Positions 1 to 6,030 of a stretch of DNA of 6,188 nt are shown here, piece by piece (positions within the stretch are counted from its first letter, which is position 1; every line of letters starts with the position of its first letter). Source of the stretch: Bacteroidota bacterium (GTDB lineage Bacteria > Bacteroidota > Ignavibacteria > Ignavibacteriales > Melioribacteraceae). Below the pieces are notes generated by a model. The model worked only from the letters and a program-made list of their open reading frames with translations, ran no database searches and was not told the DNA's origin. The position numbers and the translations under genes are program-made. Where the stretch lies: the NCBI GenBank assembly GCA_021814855.1, contig JAKAHQ010000110.1, positions 1-6,188 of the forward strand, read 5' to 3'.

Positions 1-947
1 CCGGGTAAACCCAAAGCTATGCCGATAAAAAGGATTCCCATATTTTCAATGGACGAATATGCGAGCATGCGTTTATAATTTTTTATTCTCAGCATAAACA
101 CAGCGCTCACCATCAGGGAAAGAAATCCCGTAAGTATGAAAATGAAATTGGAAAAGCCGTCAGAGTGCGCGCGTATAAAAATTTCCTGAACGCGAAGAAG
201 TCCGAGAAACGCGGAGTTCAACAATGTTCCGGAAAGCAATGCTGAAACCGGGGATGGCGCTTCGGAATGCGCGTCGGGCAGCCATGCATGGATAGGAGCT
301 ATGCCGATCTTCGTTCCGAATCCGATAAAGATAAACGCGAAAGAGATTTTTAACCAGAACGGGTTTATCTCCAAAGCATGCTCATACAAATCTTTGAAGA
401 ACAGCGAACCCAAACTTTTGCTTCCTACCGAAAGTAGAATTATTCCTACAAAGGCGAGGGCGATACCTATTGAACAGATATAAACATATTTCCACGCAGC
501 TTCGAGAGAAGATTTTTTCTTTTCGAAGTAGATAAGCAGCGCGCTTGTTAATGTAGTGGCTTCCACAAAAACCCATAACAGGGCAAGATGCGTCGCGAGT
601 ATAACACCGGTCATGGCGACAACAAAAAATAAAACTTCGGCAACGTAAACGGATTCTTGTTTGGCCGATAAATCATGTTCCTTGAAATAATAAATGCTAT
701 AAACCGAAGAAGCCGCAAACACCAATGTCATTATAGAAAAGAAATAAAGTCCGATCGAGTCGAAATTGAAATAAGCAATCAACCAATCCGGAAGAATATG
801 CCATTGAATACCCTGCCAGCTTGCAAAACCGATAACGATATAAATGGCGGCGGAACCGAGAAGAGAAATGCGGTTGACCGCTTTATTAGCGGCCAACAAA
901 CTTATTATTCCGAGCAGTACCGGTAAAAAGAGAACAATGCTTATCAT
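1..947 (-). CDS. hyfF: Hydrogenase-4 subunit HyfF-like proton-translocating membrane subunit (C-terminus beyond the window)
   Basis: The frame opens with ATG at 947 and runs off the left edge after 315 complete codons, so the C-terminal part is missing. The protein is a NuoL/M/N-type antiporter-like subunit expected to move protons or sodium ions in the membrane arm of a Hyf complex. Visible family marks are the buried glutamate E129 (WVFVEATTL), the lysine K213 in GFGTKIG, the motif IHAWLPDAH (H220, D225, H227) followed by APSPVSALLSG (230-240), and LAYSSIENMGI (295-305) just before the cut. Hydrophobic helices cover nearly the whole length. HyfF is preferred over HyfB or HyfD because of its place after hyfE and because hyfB is already present upstream. 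AAGGA at 958-954 sits 6 bases before the start, and the hyfE stop is 2 bases away, indicating coupled translation. The general family is secure; the exact subunit letter is slightly less so. Confidence 0.9.
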   Translation of the reverse strand, partial: MISIVLFLPVLLGIISLLAANKAVNRISLLGSAAIYIVIGFASWQGIQWHILPDWLIAYFNFDSIGLYFFSIMTLVFAASSVYSIYYFKEHDLSAKQESVYVAEVLFFVVAMTGVILATHLALLWVFVEATTLTSALLIYFEKKKSSLEAAWKYVYICSIGIALAFVGIILLSVGSKSLGSLFFKDLYEHALEINPFWLKISFAFIFIGFGTKIGIAPIHAWLPDAHSEAPSPVSALLSGTLLNSAFLGLLRVQEIFIRAHSDGFSNFIFILTGFLSLMVSAVFMLRIKNYKRMLAYSSIENMGILFIGIALGLP

Positions 948-949
948 CT

Positions 950-1585
950 CTAATCCTTCAGCTCCGTTAAGACATCGATATGGCTGCCGTCGAACATCGA
1001 TTGTATTTTGTTAAAGAAGATTACAAAAAGATAAATGCCTACAAACAAATCGAGAAGCACGCCCATGTTTACCAGCATGGGCATCTCGTTGGCAACCGAA
1101 AGCGATAAAAGAAAAATTCCGTTCTCAAGCGTCATGTAACAAAGTATGTGGGTAATAATTCTTTTCCGGTTTATGATTAAAAACAGGCTTGCGATAATTA
1201 GAACGATTGACATCCCGAAATAGAGCGGCCGAATTGAAGCGCCTATTTTAGCCGACCAGAACGCGGCGATAAATCCGAAAATGAAAATACCACAGGCGAT
1301 GAGCAGCGAATAAAACTGCGAGATATAGGGTTCAACCTCGCGGCTGATTTCGTTCTTGCGGATTACTCTTAAAAGAAAATATGGAATTACAATCGCTTTT
1401 ATTATGAGTGTTTCCAAACTTAAGAACGCGATGTTAAGCCAGTTTATTTCTCGAATATCGATTATCACCAGCAGGAAGAGAAGAAATCCCTGCAGTGCCA
1501 AAGTTTTAACATACGCTTCTATGCGGCTTACCGCAAAGATGTAAAGCATGCTCGTGCCGAGAAGAATTATGAGTAGGTCGGTCAT
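950..1585 (-). CDS. hyfE: Hydrogenase-4 subunit HyfE-like membrane protein
   Basis: This 211-residue protein is close in size to HyfE of E. coli. It has about six or seven hydrophobic helices (roughly 2-19, 26-43, 50-73, 90-110, 118-138, 143-165 and 169-192). Its later half carries the NuoK-like signature MTLENGIFLLSLS (151-163, with E154 and N155), followed by MPMLVNMGVLLDL with D179. A second acidic site, E58 with K63, lies in LETLIIKAIVIP and is a candidate proton-path pair. In the Hyf/Hyc family this subunit links the NuoH-like subunit to the antiporter-like subunits. The ATG at 1585 shares one base with the hyfC stop (TAATG), and a strong GGAGG at 1596-1592 lies 6 bases upstream, which fixes the start. 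The short polar tail after residue 192 (SMFDGSHIDVLTELKD) probably faces the cytoplasm. Neighbours are hyfC upstream and hyfF downstream. Confidence 0.92.
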   Translation of the reverse strand: MTDLLIILLGTSMLYIFAVSRIEAYVKTLALQGFLLFLLVIIDIREINWLNIAFLSLETLIIKAIVIPYFLLRVIRKNEISREVEPYISQFYSLLIACGIFIFGFIAAFWSAKIGASIRPLYFGMSIVLIIASLFLIINRKRIITHILCYMTLENGIFLLSLSVANEMPMLVNMGVLLDLFVGIYLFVIFFNKIQSMFDGSHIDVLTELKD

Positions 1586-2502
1586 TATAATCCTCCGCGC
1601 AAAAAGAAAATTATAACGGCAAATGCGGTTAGGGATAAAGCCGTCATCATAAAAATAAATTGCGGAACGTGGGACATCCGCGAGCGCGCTATCAAAGATT
1701 CAATCATACCAATAAGCATAAATATCAACACAAGAACCGCCGCAAAGAAAATCAAAGGGTGTACCATTAACAGTTTTACGGGAATAAGCAGGTCGGCAAT
1801 CAAAATTGAAATAACAACCATCTTCAAACCGGCAGCATATAAAATGAAAGCTAAGTCGGGCCCGGAGTAGTCCAGTATCATTACTTCATGAATCATTGTG
1901 AGTTCGAGGTGAGTATTCGGATCGTCAACCGGAACTCGGCTGCCTTCGGTTAACAACATTATGAAAAGCGAAATGACGAGAAGAATTTTAACAAGCGCTG
2001 TATAACCTGCGCTCACGTTAAGCATCAAAAATATTTCCGCAAACGAAGTTCTGCCCGTCAGCAGCGAGAGCGAACCGATAACAACAAAAAATGCTGTTTC
2101 AATAATTGTAGAAAACGCTGCTTCCCTGCTCGCTCCCATTCCTTCGAAACTACTGCCGGTATCCATTGCGGCAAGCACCGTGAAAAATTTTGAAAGGCCG
2201 AGTATGTATGCGAATAAAACAAAGTCGCCGGGGAAATTTATAACCGAGCCGACAACCGGCATAGGCACAATCATCAATGCAAGCAAAACAGCGGCAACAT
2301 TTAAAGACGGGGTTAATTGGAAAATAAAAGATGTAGTTGTGCTTATCACTTCGCCTTTGTGAAGAAGCTTAAAGAAATTGTAGTACGGCTGAAATATCGA
2401 AGCTCCTTTTCTTCCGGCCCAAATTGCTTTTACGCGGTCTATTATACCGAGAAAAAAGAACGGCGAAATAATTGCAAGTCCTATAACAATAAACCTTAAC
2501 AT
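1585..2502 (-). CDS. hyfC: Hydrogenase-4 subunit HyfC-like (NuoH-type) membrane protein
   Basis: This 305-residue protein is a NuoH/HycD/HyfC homologue, the membrane subunit that docks the hydrophilic catalytic arm and passes the redox-driven signal to the antiporter-like subunits. Signatures seen in order are GRKGASIFQPYYNFFKLLHK (30-49), then E51; AAMDTGSSFEGMGASREAAF (111-130, with D114, E120, R126 and E127); the acidic loop TEGSRVPVDDPNTHLE (185-200), followed by MIHEVM with H205 and E206 and by DYSGPDLA (211-218); and IESLIARSR (267-275). The form with DDPNTHLELTMIHE is characteristic of the Hyc/Hyf branch rather than of respiratory complex I. About eight membrane helices are evident. 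The ATG at 2502 directly abuts the hyfB stop with no gap (TAGATG), and GGAG lies about 8 bases upstream. All expected charged loop positions appear intact, so the subunit looks functional. Confidence 0.94.
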   Translation of the reverse strand: MLRFIVIGLAIISPFFFLGIIDRVKAIWAGRKGASIFQPYYNFFKLLHKGEVISTTTSFIFQLTPSLNVAAVLLALMIVPMPVVGSVINFPGDFVLFAYILGLSKFFTVLAAMDTGSSFEGMGASREAAFSTIIETAFFVVIGSLSLLTGRTSFAEIFLMLNVSAGYTALVKILLVISLFIMLLTEGSRVPVDDPNTHLELTMIHEVMILDYSGPDLAFILYAAGLKMVVISILIADLLIPVKLLMVHPLIFFAAVLVLIFMLIGMIESLIARSRMSHVPQFIFMMTALSLTAFAVIIFFLRGGL

Positions 2503-4485
2503 CTACATAACTCCGATAATCCAAATAAGAAGGATGATTAAAAATAACAGCCCGTAAATAATGTACTGCTGCATTCTTCCGCTTTGTATCCAAGAAAACA
2601 TATTCATAAACCAACTAAGAAATTTCAGTACCGGCTGGATAAGATGGCGCTCAAGAAAATCCTGAGAGTAACTTTCGAGGCGAGCTTCTTTCGGAAAAAT
2701 TACTTCATCCTTCCTCAAGTTAATTTTTTGCGGAACTAGTTCCCTAACGAGATGGAGAAACGGCATTGCAAACGAACTGCTTGTATATTGAATTCGGCTG
2801 CTCTGAACCTGGTAACCGCAGTCCCATGTTTTGAAATGCCTCACGGATTTTCCTCTCAAAAGAAAAGATCGAAGGAGCCAGAAGAATAAAACCAATCCGA
2901 CAAATACAATAAACAAATTTGTTACGGTTTCAAAAATAGGTAGTATGTTATAGAAGTTTGAAAATGAATCAGCCGGCAAGAATTGTTTCAACGCATTTCC
3001 AATGAAGAAAATTGCATATAATGGCGAGAGACCTATCACAAACATTAACACTGTAAGAAAACCTGTCGGTAGAAGAAAGGAAGCGTTTTTATCATTTGGT
3101 TGATTTAGTAGTTCAGTCCGCGGCAATCCTAAAAAGCAAATCCCGAAAAGTTTTGTAAAACATAGTAGAGCCATAACGCCGATAAATGCCAGTCCGGAAA
3201 GTCCGAGCAGCGCGGCGATATTCATTGCCAGGCTGTTTATCGAAAAACTTTTTGCAATGCCAAGATAAATTGAAAACTCGCTGATGAATCCGTTAAGAAT
3301 AGGCATGCCGCTAATGGCAAGAGATGCAATCAAAAACATCGCGGAAGTCGACGGCAAAACTTTAATTAGTCCGCCGAGCTTGTCAATATTCCTGGTATGG
3401 GTTTGCGAATAAACAACTCCCGCCCCGTAAAACAAAACACTTTTAAAAACGAAATGATTGATAATATGCAGCAGCGCTCCCATAAAGCCGAGCAATGCTA
3501 TCAAGTTCATATTATAAACCAATCCCAGCATGCCGAGACCTATACCCATAGCAATGATGCCCATATTTTCAATACTGGAATATGCCAGCAGTTTTTTCAG
3601 ATCGGTTTGCGAGATTGCGTTGGCAATTCCGATTATTCCCGTGAACAATCCAACCGCAAAAACTACATACGCAATTATCTCGTTAGGTCTTCCGCTCATA
3701 AGAATTATTCTAAGAATTCCATAAATACCGGTTTTAATCATCACTCCGGACATTATTGCCGAGACTCCGGTAGGCGCTGCCGGGTGAGCGCGCGGAAGCC
3801 AGGTATGCATCGGGACAAATCCCGCCTTCGTTCCAAAACCGATAAAGAAAAGAATGAACAGAAGAATTCCCACATTGTTTTGCTGGCTAAGCACCTGCGT
3901 AAACGAATTGAAATCAAGCGAGCCGGAAACTGCGGACGTCCAACTGAATGCAGCGATTAAGAATGCAGCGCCAATCTGCATTGCAGTAAGATAATAGATG
4001 CCGGCTTTTCTAACTTCTTCTTTCTCGTTTTCGAAGCCGACAAGAAAAAAAGATGATAAAGACATTACTTCCCAGACGATCAAAAACAGAAGCGCATTTT
4101 GAACAGTGACGACAAACATCATCGAAGAGATCATCAATCCAAGGAAGAAATAATAGGATGATAGCGCCGAAGTTCTGCCATGATACATTTTCATGTAGCC
4201 GGCCGAATAAATCGATGCAAGCAGTCCGCCAATCGAAATTATAACAACGAACAAAGCCGCAAGAGAATCCATTCTTAAATATGCCGTACCAACCGGTTCG
4301 GAAAGAAGCAGCTGAAATTCCACATGCTTTCCGGTTAAAAGAACATCAAGTGCGGAAGGAAGAATAAAAAACTGGGCTATTACCGCCGATGAGATAAGGA
4401 AGAACGGTTTTACTTTCTCATTAAAGAATATTGCAGCTAATCCACCTAAAGAAAAAAGAACCGAGCCGAAAAGAAAACCGTTCAT
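2503..4485 (-). CDS. hyfB: Hydrogenase-4 subunit HyfB-like (NuoL/HycC-type) antiporter subunit
   Basis: This 660-residue protein matches the usual size of HyfB (about 670 residues) and belongs to the proton-conducting membrane transporter family. Key residues are E139 in VWEVMSLSSFF, K220 in GFGTKAGF, the motif MHTWLPRAHPAAP (H227, H234), K251 in SGVMIKTGIYG, LKKLLAYSSIENMG (296-309), LHIINHFVFKSVLF (339-352, with H340, H344 and K348) and GMPILNGFISEF (393-404). The polar C-terminal segment with FKTWDCGYQV (551-560) and YTSSSFAMPFLHLV is diagnostic of the HyfB/HycC branch as opposed to NuoL. A final hydrophobic helix spans about 641-660. The ATG at 4485 directly follows the stop of the upstream regulator gene (TAAATG), with AAGGAG about 12 bases upstream. 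It presumably acts as an ion-translocating module of the complex together with HyfF. No frameshift or missing core residue is visible. Confidence 0.95.
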   Translation of the reverse strand: MNGFLFGSVLFSLGGLAAIFFNEKVKPFFLISSAVIAQFFILPSALDVLLTGKHVEFQLLLSEPVGTAYLRMDSLAALFVVIISIGGLLASIYSAGYMKMYHGRTSALSSYYFFLGLMISSMMFVVTVQNALLFLIVWEVMSLSSFFLVGFENEKEEVRKAGIYYLTAMQIGAAFLIAAFSWTSAVSGSLDFNSFTQVLSQQNNVGILLFILFFIGFGTKAGFVPMHTWLPRAHPAAPTGVSAIMSGVMIKTGIYGILRIILMSGRPNEIIAYVVFAVGLFTGIIGIANAISQTDLKKLLAYSSIENMGIIAMGIGLGMLGLVYNMNLIALLGFMGALLHIINHFVFKSVLFYGAGVVYSQTHTRNIDKLGGLIKVLPSTSAMFLIASLAISGMPILNGFISEFSIYLGIAKSFSINSLAMNIAALLGLSGLAFIGVMALLCFTKLFGICFLGLPRTELLNQPNDKNASFLLPTGFLTVLMFVIGLSPLYAIFFIGNALKQFLPADSFSNFYNILPIFETVTNLFIVFVGLVLFFWLLRSFLLRGKSVRHFKTWDCGYQVQSSRIQYTSSSFAMPFLHLVRELVPQKINLRKDEVIFPKEARLESYSQDFLERHLIQPVLKFLSWFMNMFSWIQSGRMQQYIIYGLLFLIILLIWIIGVM

Positions 4486-5172
4486 TTATTTTGTAGTCTC
4501 CTTCTTTTGCCAGTCTTTTTCTTTTAGCTTAATGAACTCAAGGATATTTTCTTTGGCGGCTTGTTCTTTAAGCATGGTTAAGAAAAATTCGCTTTGGCAG
4601 AGATAAGATATTTTTGAAAGCACATCGAGGTGCATACGCGGACTTGCCGTCAGGAGTATGAATAATGTGTGAACGGGCTGGTTATCGAGAGCGCCGAAAT
4701 CGACAGGGTTTTTTAAATAGCAGATTGAAACGCTTGCGTTGCCTGCGCCTGTTACAATCGGGTTGCGCGGATGCGGAATTGCTATTCCTCTTCCAATTGC
4801 AGTCGGCATTAATTCTTCACGGTTTATCAGCGCGGATAAAATTTCCTCTTTGGAAAGATTTGTAGGCGTGATAATTTTATCTACGGCATTCTTCAAAACT
4901 TCCTTTACGGAAGCGCCTTCAACGTTGGAAATTATTCCGCCTTTTTCCAAAAGAGAAAACAAATGATCGGGAGCGTTTATTAATCCCAAATTTATAAGCG
5001 AGGATGAAAGCTCAATCTTGCTGCTCAGAATCCATTCGTTTATTTCCGAACGGTTAAAGCGGTACTGATGATTAATCCTGTAACATGGAATTTTTTTTTC
5101 TTTGATCCAGCGATAAACAGTTTTCTCAGATACCTGAAGTAAATCCACGATATCTTTAATCTTTAGATCCAT
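4486..5172 (-). CDS. Excisionase/MerR-type HTH fused to PTS EIIA type-2 (PtsN-like) domain; putative regulator of the hyf operon
   Basis: The 228-residue protein has two domains. Residues 5-48 form an excisionase/MerR-type DNA-binding helix-turn-helix (LLQVSEKTVYRWIKEKKIP, then YRFNRSEINEWI). From about residue 73 to the end it resembles a PTS EIIA domain of the fructose/nitrogen class, starting at LLEKGGIISNVEG and containing GRGIAIPHPR, where H134 aligns with the phosphorylated histidine of PtsN. RMHLDVLSKISYL (179-191, with H181) is the second family motif. No EIIB or EIIC gene is nearby, which argues for a regulatory role rather than sugar transport. Its stop adjoins the hyfB start, so it is co-translated with the complex it probably controls. 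An in-frame TAA at 5187-5185 limits the start to GTG at 5175 or ATG at 5172; ATG is chosen. No Shine-Dalgarno sequence is visible. The domain calls are secure; the target promoter and the signal are inferred. Confidence 0.88.
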   Translation of the reverse strand: MDLKIKDIVDLLQVSEKTVYRWIKEKKIPCYRINHQYRFNRSEINEWILSSKIELSSSLINLGLINAPDHLFSLLEKGGIISNVEGASVKEVLKNAVDKIITPTNLSKEEILSALINREELMPTAIGRGIAIPHPRNPIVTGAGNASVSICYLKNPVDFGALDNQPVHTLFILLTASPRMHLDVLSKISYLCQSEFFLTMLKEQAAKENILEFIKLKEKDWQKKETTK

Positions 5173-5194
5173 CACATTTTTAAATTAGCCGGTG

Positions 5195-5226
5195 CAAAAA
5201 TATCGAGACTTCCGCAAATGTCCAAA
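5195..5226 (-). promoter_or_regulatory. Candidate Bacteroidota-type promoter for the regulator-hyf operon
   Basis: On the minus strand, TATTTTTG (5202-5195) matches the Bacteroidota -7 consensus TAnnTTTG exactly. A TTTG (5226-5223) lies 20 bases upstream, in the place of the -33 element. The predicted transcription start near 5188 would give a leader of only about 15 bases before ATG 5172. The leader has no Shine-Dalgarno sequence, as is common in that phylum. The motif is short and could arise by chance in AT-rich DNA. Confidence 0.5.
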
Positions 5227-5257
5227 TATGGTTTGTTATGTCGTAAAAGTGGGGAGA

Positions 5258-5368
5258 ATGTCTAAAGCCGAAGAAGCGAGCACTTCAGACGTTTATCCCT
5301 TGAGTAGAAAGAATATCTTCTCCACAAATTTTTACGGAGCCGGTAAAGAAGCAAATTTGTTCAACTAA
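5258..5368 (+). CDS. Possible 36-residue small protein, unrecognised
   Basis: An ATG at 5258 opens 36 codons ending in TAA at 5366-5368. The product is polar with no membrane segment: it starts MSKAEEASTSDVY and ends FYGAGKEANLFN. A purine-rich GGGGAG (5251-5256) sits directly upstream, closer to the ATG than is ideal. The frame is also open to an earlier ATG at 5228, which would give 46 residues. Codon choice and GC content look like those of the neighbouring genes, and composition drops sharply to AT-rich after the stop; that is the main reason to consider it. I do not recognise the family, and an ORF of this length is common by chance. It could also be a fragment of a decayed gene. No function is proposed. 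Confidence 0.27.
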   Translation: MSKAEEASTSDVYPLSRKNIFSTNFYGAGKEANLFN

Positions 5369-5370
5369 TT

Positions 5371-5403
5371 TTTGCATGCCCATCTATCAATTCAATAGTT
5401 TTT
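5371..5403 (+). promoter_or_regulatory. Weak candidate promoter for the STAS gene
   Basis: TTTG at 5371-5374 is followed, after 21 bases, by TAGTTTTT (5396-5403), which matches seven of eight positions of the Bacteroidota -7 consensus TAnnTTTG. It would give a leader of roughly 125 bases that includes the AT-rich palindromes. The match is imperfect; TATGAT at 5470-5475 is a competing -10-like site without a good -35. The call is tentative. Confidence 0.2.
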
Positions 5404-5460
5404 CCCGGCAAGATTCTAGACGATTTCGTTCCGTACTCTTAATCCATCAGATTTTTTCTC

Positions 5461-5480
5461 GATAATAATTATGATTATTA
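5461..5480 (+). promoter_or_regulatory. Fur-box-like palindrome upstream of the STAS gene
   Basis: TAATAAT (5463-5469) and ATTATTA (5474-5480) form a perfect 7-base inverted repeat around a 4-base centre. The 19 bases from 5461 match the classical Fur consensus GATAATGATAATCATTATC at 15 of 19 positions. This may be an operator for a Fur/PerR-family regulator, but local AT richness makes chance similarity likely. Confidence 0.25.
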
Positions 5481-5526
5481 ATCTTTCTTTAATAAATGAA
5501 TTTAAAATTAAAATCATTAAAAAACT

Positions 5527-5530
5527 GGAG
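5527..5530 (+). promoter_or_regulatory. Shine-Dalgarno site deciding the STAS gene start
   Basis: GGAG at 5527-5530 lies 7 bases before ATG 5538. The alternative in-frame ATG at 5496 has only AT-rich DNA upstream and would add a 14-residue basic leader (MNLKLKSLKNWRT and one more) not expected in the family. The start at 5538 is therefore preferred. Confidence 0.7.
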
Positions 5531-5537
5531 AACTATA

Positions 5538-5933
5538 ATGAGCGTTGTTTTAGAAAATGAGTTTGTAACTATCGAAGTTGTCCCGGAGAAAAAAACCGTC
5601 AAGCACAAATTTCACAAATTCATTCACGGCGAAGTTTTCAGGAATGCTTTACTTGCAGGAAGAGACGCTTTTATTAAAAACCGTTGTACAAAATGGCTTT
5701 CAGATGATAGGAATAACACCGTATTAACGCAGGAAGATCTTGAGTGGGGAAAAATGAATTGGGAAGCGGAACTATTTAAAGCCGGATGGAAACATTGGGC
5801 ACTTGTTGTGCCCGAAAAGGCAATCGGTCAACTGTCCATGAACAAACTGGCCGAGCATTATAAATCGCTGGGTTTGAATATACAAATGTTCAGTAATCCC
5901 GATGAAGCCGCGGCATGGCTCGATAAACAATAA
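5538..5933 (+). CDS. STAS/SEC14 (SpoIIAA-like) domain protein of unknown role
   Basis: This is a 131-residue soluble protein with no signal peptide or membrane helix. The order of elements resembles the small stand-alone STAS/SEC14-type proteins common in Bacteroidota and relatives: an N-terminal strand pair (FVTIEVVPEKKTVKHKFHKF, 9-28), a helix from about 32 to 48, the motif KWLSDDRNN (52-60), TQEDLEWGKMNW (64-75), a strand HWALVVPE (86-93) and a C-terminal NPDEAAAWLDK (120-130). STAS domains often bind nucleotides or anti-sigma partners. The serine or threonine phosphorylated in SpoIIAA cannot be confidently placed here, so a role in partner switching is not supported. It is a single-gene transcript, divergent from the hyf operon and closed by its own terminator. 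No neighbour suggests a pathway. The family assignment is from overall pattern. Confidence 0.75.
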   Translation: MSVVLENEFVTIEVVPEKKTVKHKFHKFIHGEVFRNALLAGRDAFIKNRCTKWLSDDRNNTVLTQEDLEWGKMNWEAELFKAGWKHWALVVPEKAIGQLSMNKLAEHYKSLGLNIQMFSNPDEAAAWLDKQ

Positions 5934-5949
5934 TTGCAGCAAAACTTTT

Positions 5950-5981
5950 AAAGCCGCAGAATTATCAACTGCGGCTTTTTT
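5950..5981 (+). terminator. Intrinsic terminator after the STAS gene
   Basis: A perfect 10-base-pair stem, AAAGCCGCAG (5950-5959) with CTGCGGCTTT (5969-5978), encloses a 9-base loop and runs into a tract of six T residues (5976-5981), 16 bases after the STAS stop. Read on the minus strand, the same stem is followed by TTT-AAAAG-TTTT, so it may also stop transcription from the convergent arsenite transporter gene, less efficiently. Confidence 0.9.
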
Positions 5982-6030
5982 GTTAATGCTGCAAAGCCGA
6001 CTTCAGCAAATAGTCGTAGCAGTCTAATTA

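Larger units (their letters stand above)
5173..5537. other. Divergent intergenic region between the hyf operon and the STAS gene
   Basis: These 365 bases separate two divergent genes. From right of the regulator start they hold a candidate minus-strand promoter (5195-5226), a possible small plus-strand ORF (5258-5368) whose base composition resembles the neighbouring genes, and a strongly AT-rich stretch (about 5440-5525) before the STAS gene. The AT-rich part contains a Fur-like palindrome at 5461-5480 and a second imperfect inverted repeat at 5495-5503/5510-5518 (AATGAATTT against AAAATCATT, one mismatch) in the likely STAS leader. No tRNA, CRISPR array, transposase or obvious riboswitch is visible. 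Confidence 0.6.

Noticed and set aside
301..926. Shorter plus-strand open frames opposite hyfF
   Set aside because: The minus-strand hyfF frame carries clear family motifs over this whole stretch, and the plus-strand products look like translation shadows.
37..3573. Direct 14-base repeat CCCATATTTTCAAT at 37-50 and 3560-3573
   Set aside because: Both copies encode the shared SSIENMG motif of hyfF and hyfB, so this reflects paralogy of the antiporter-like subunits rather than a mobile or recombination element.
3397..3960. Long plus-strand open frame (187 codons) antisense to hyfB
   Set aside because: It lies wholly inside the strongly conserved core of hyfB. The translated product is rich in histidine, arginine and asparagine with no recognisable domain, as expected of the complement of a membrane-protein gene.
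4486..5172. Reading the EIIA gene as part of a sugar phosphotransferase uptake system
   Set aside because: There is no EIIB or EIIC gene nearby, the protein has a DNA-binding domain at its N-terminus, and it is coupled to hyfB.
5260..5290. Hairpin on the minus strand, GTCTGAAG with CTTTAGAC (8 pairs, one G-U)
   Set aside because: It lies upstream of the predicted hyf promoter and within the possible small ORF, has a 15-base loop and no T tract. It is too weak to call an RNA element or operator.
5324..5360. Inverted repeat ACAAATTT / AAATTTGT with a 21-base spacer
   Set aside because: AT-rich arms, a long spacer and no T tract make chance the simplest explanation.
5989..6009. Possible separate terminator for acr3, GCTGAAG / CTTTGCAGC on the minus strand
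   Set aside because: The stem is short with a bulge and is followed by ATTAACAAAAAA rather than T residues. The bidirectional stem at 5950-5978 is the better candidate.
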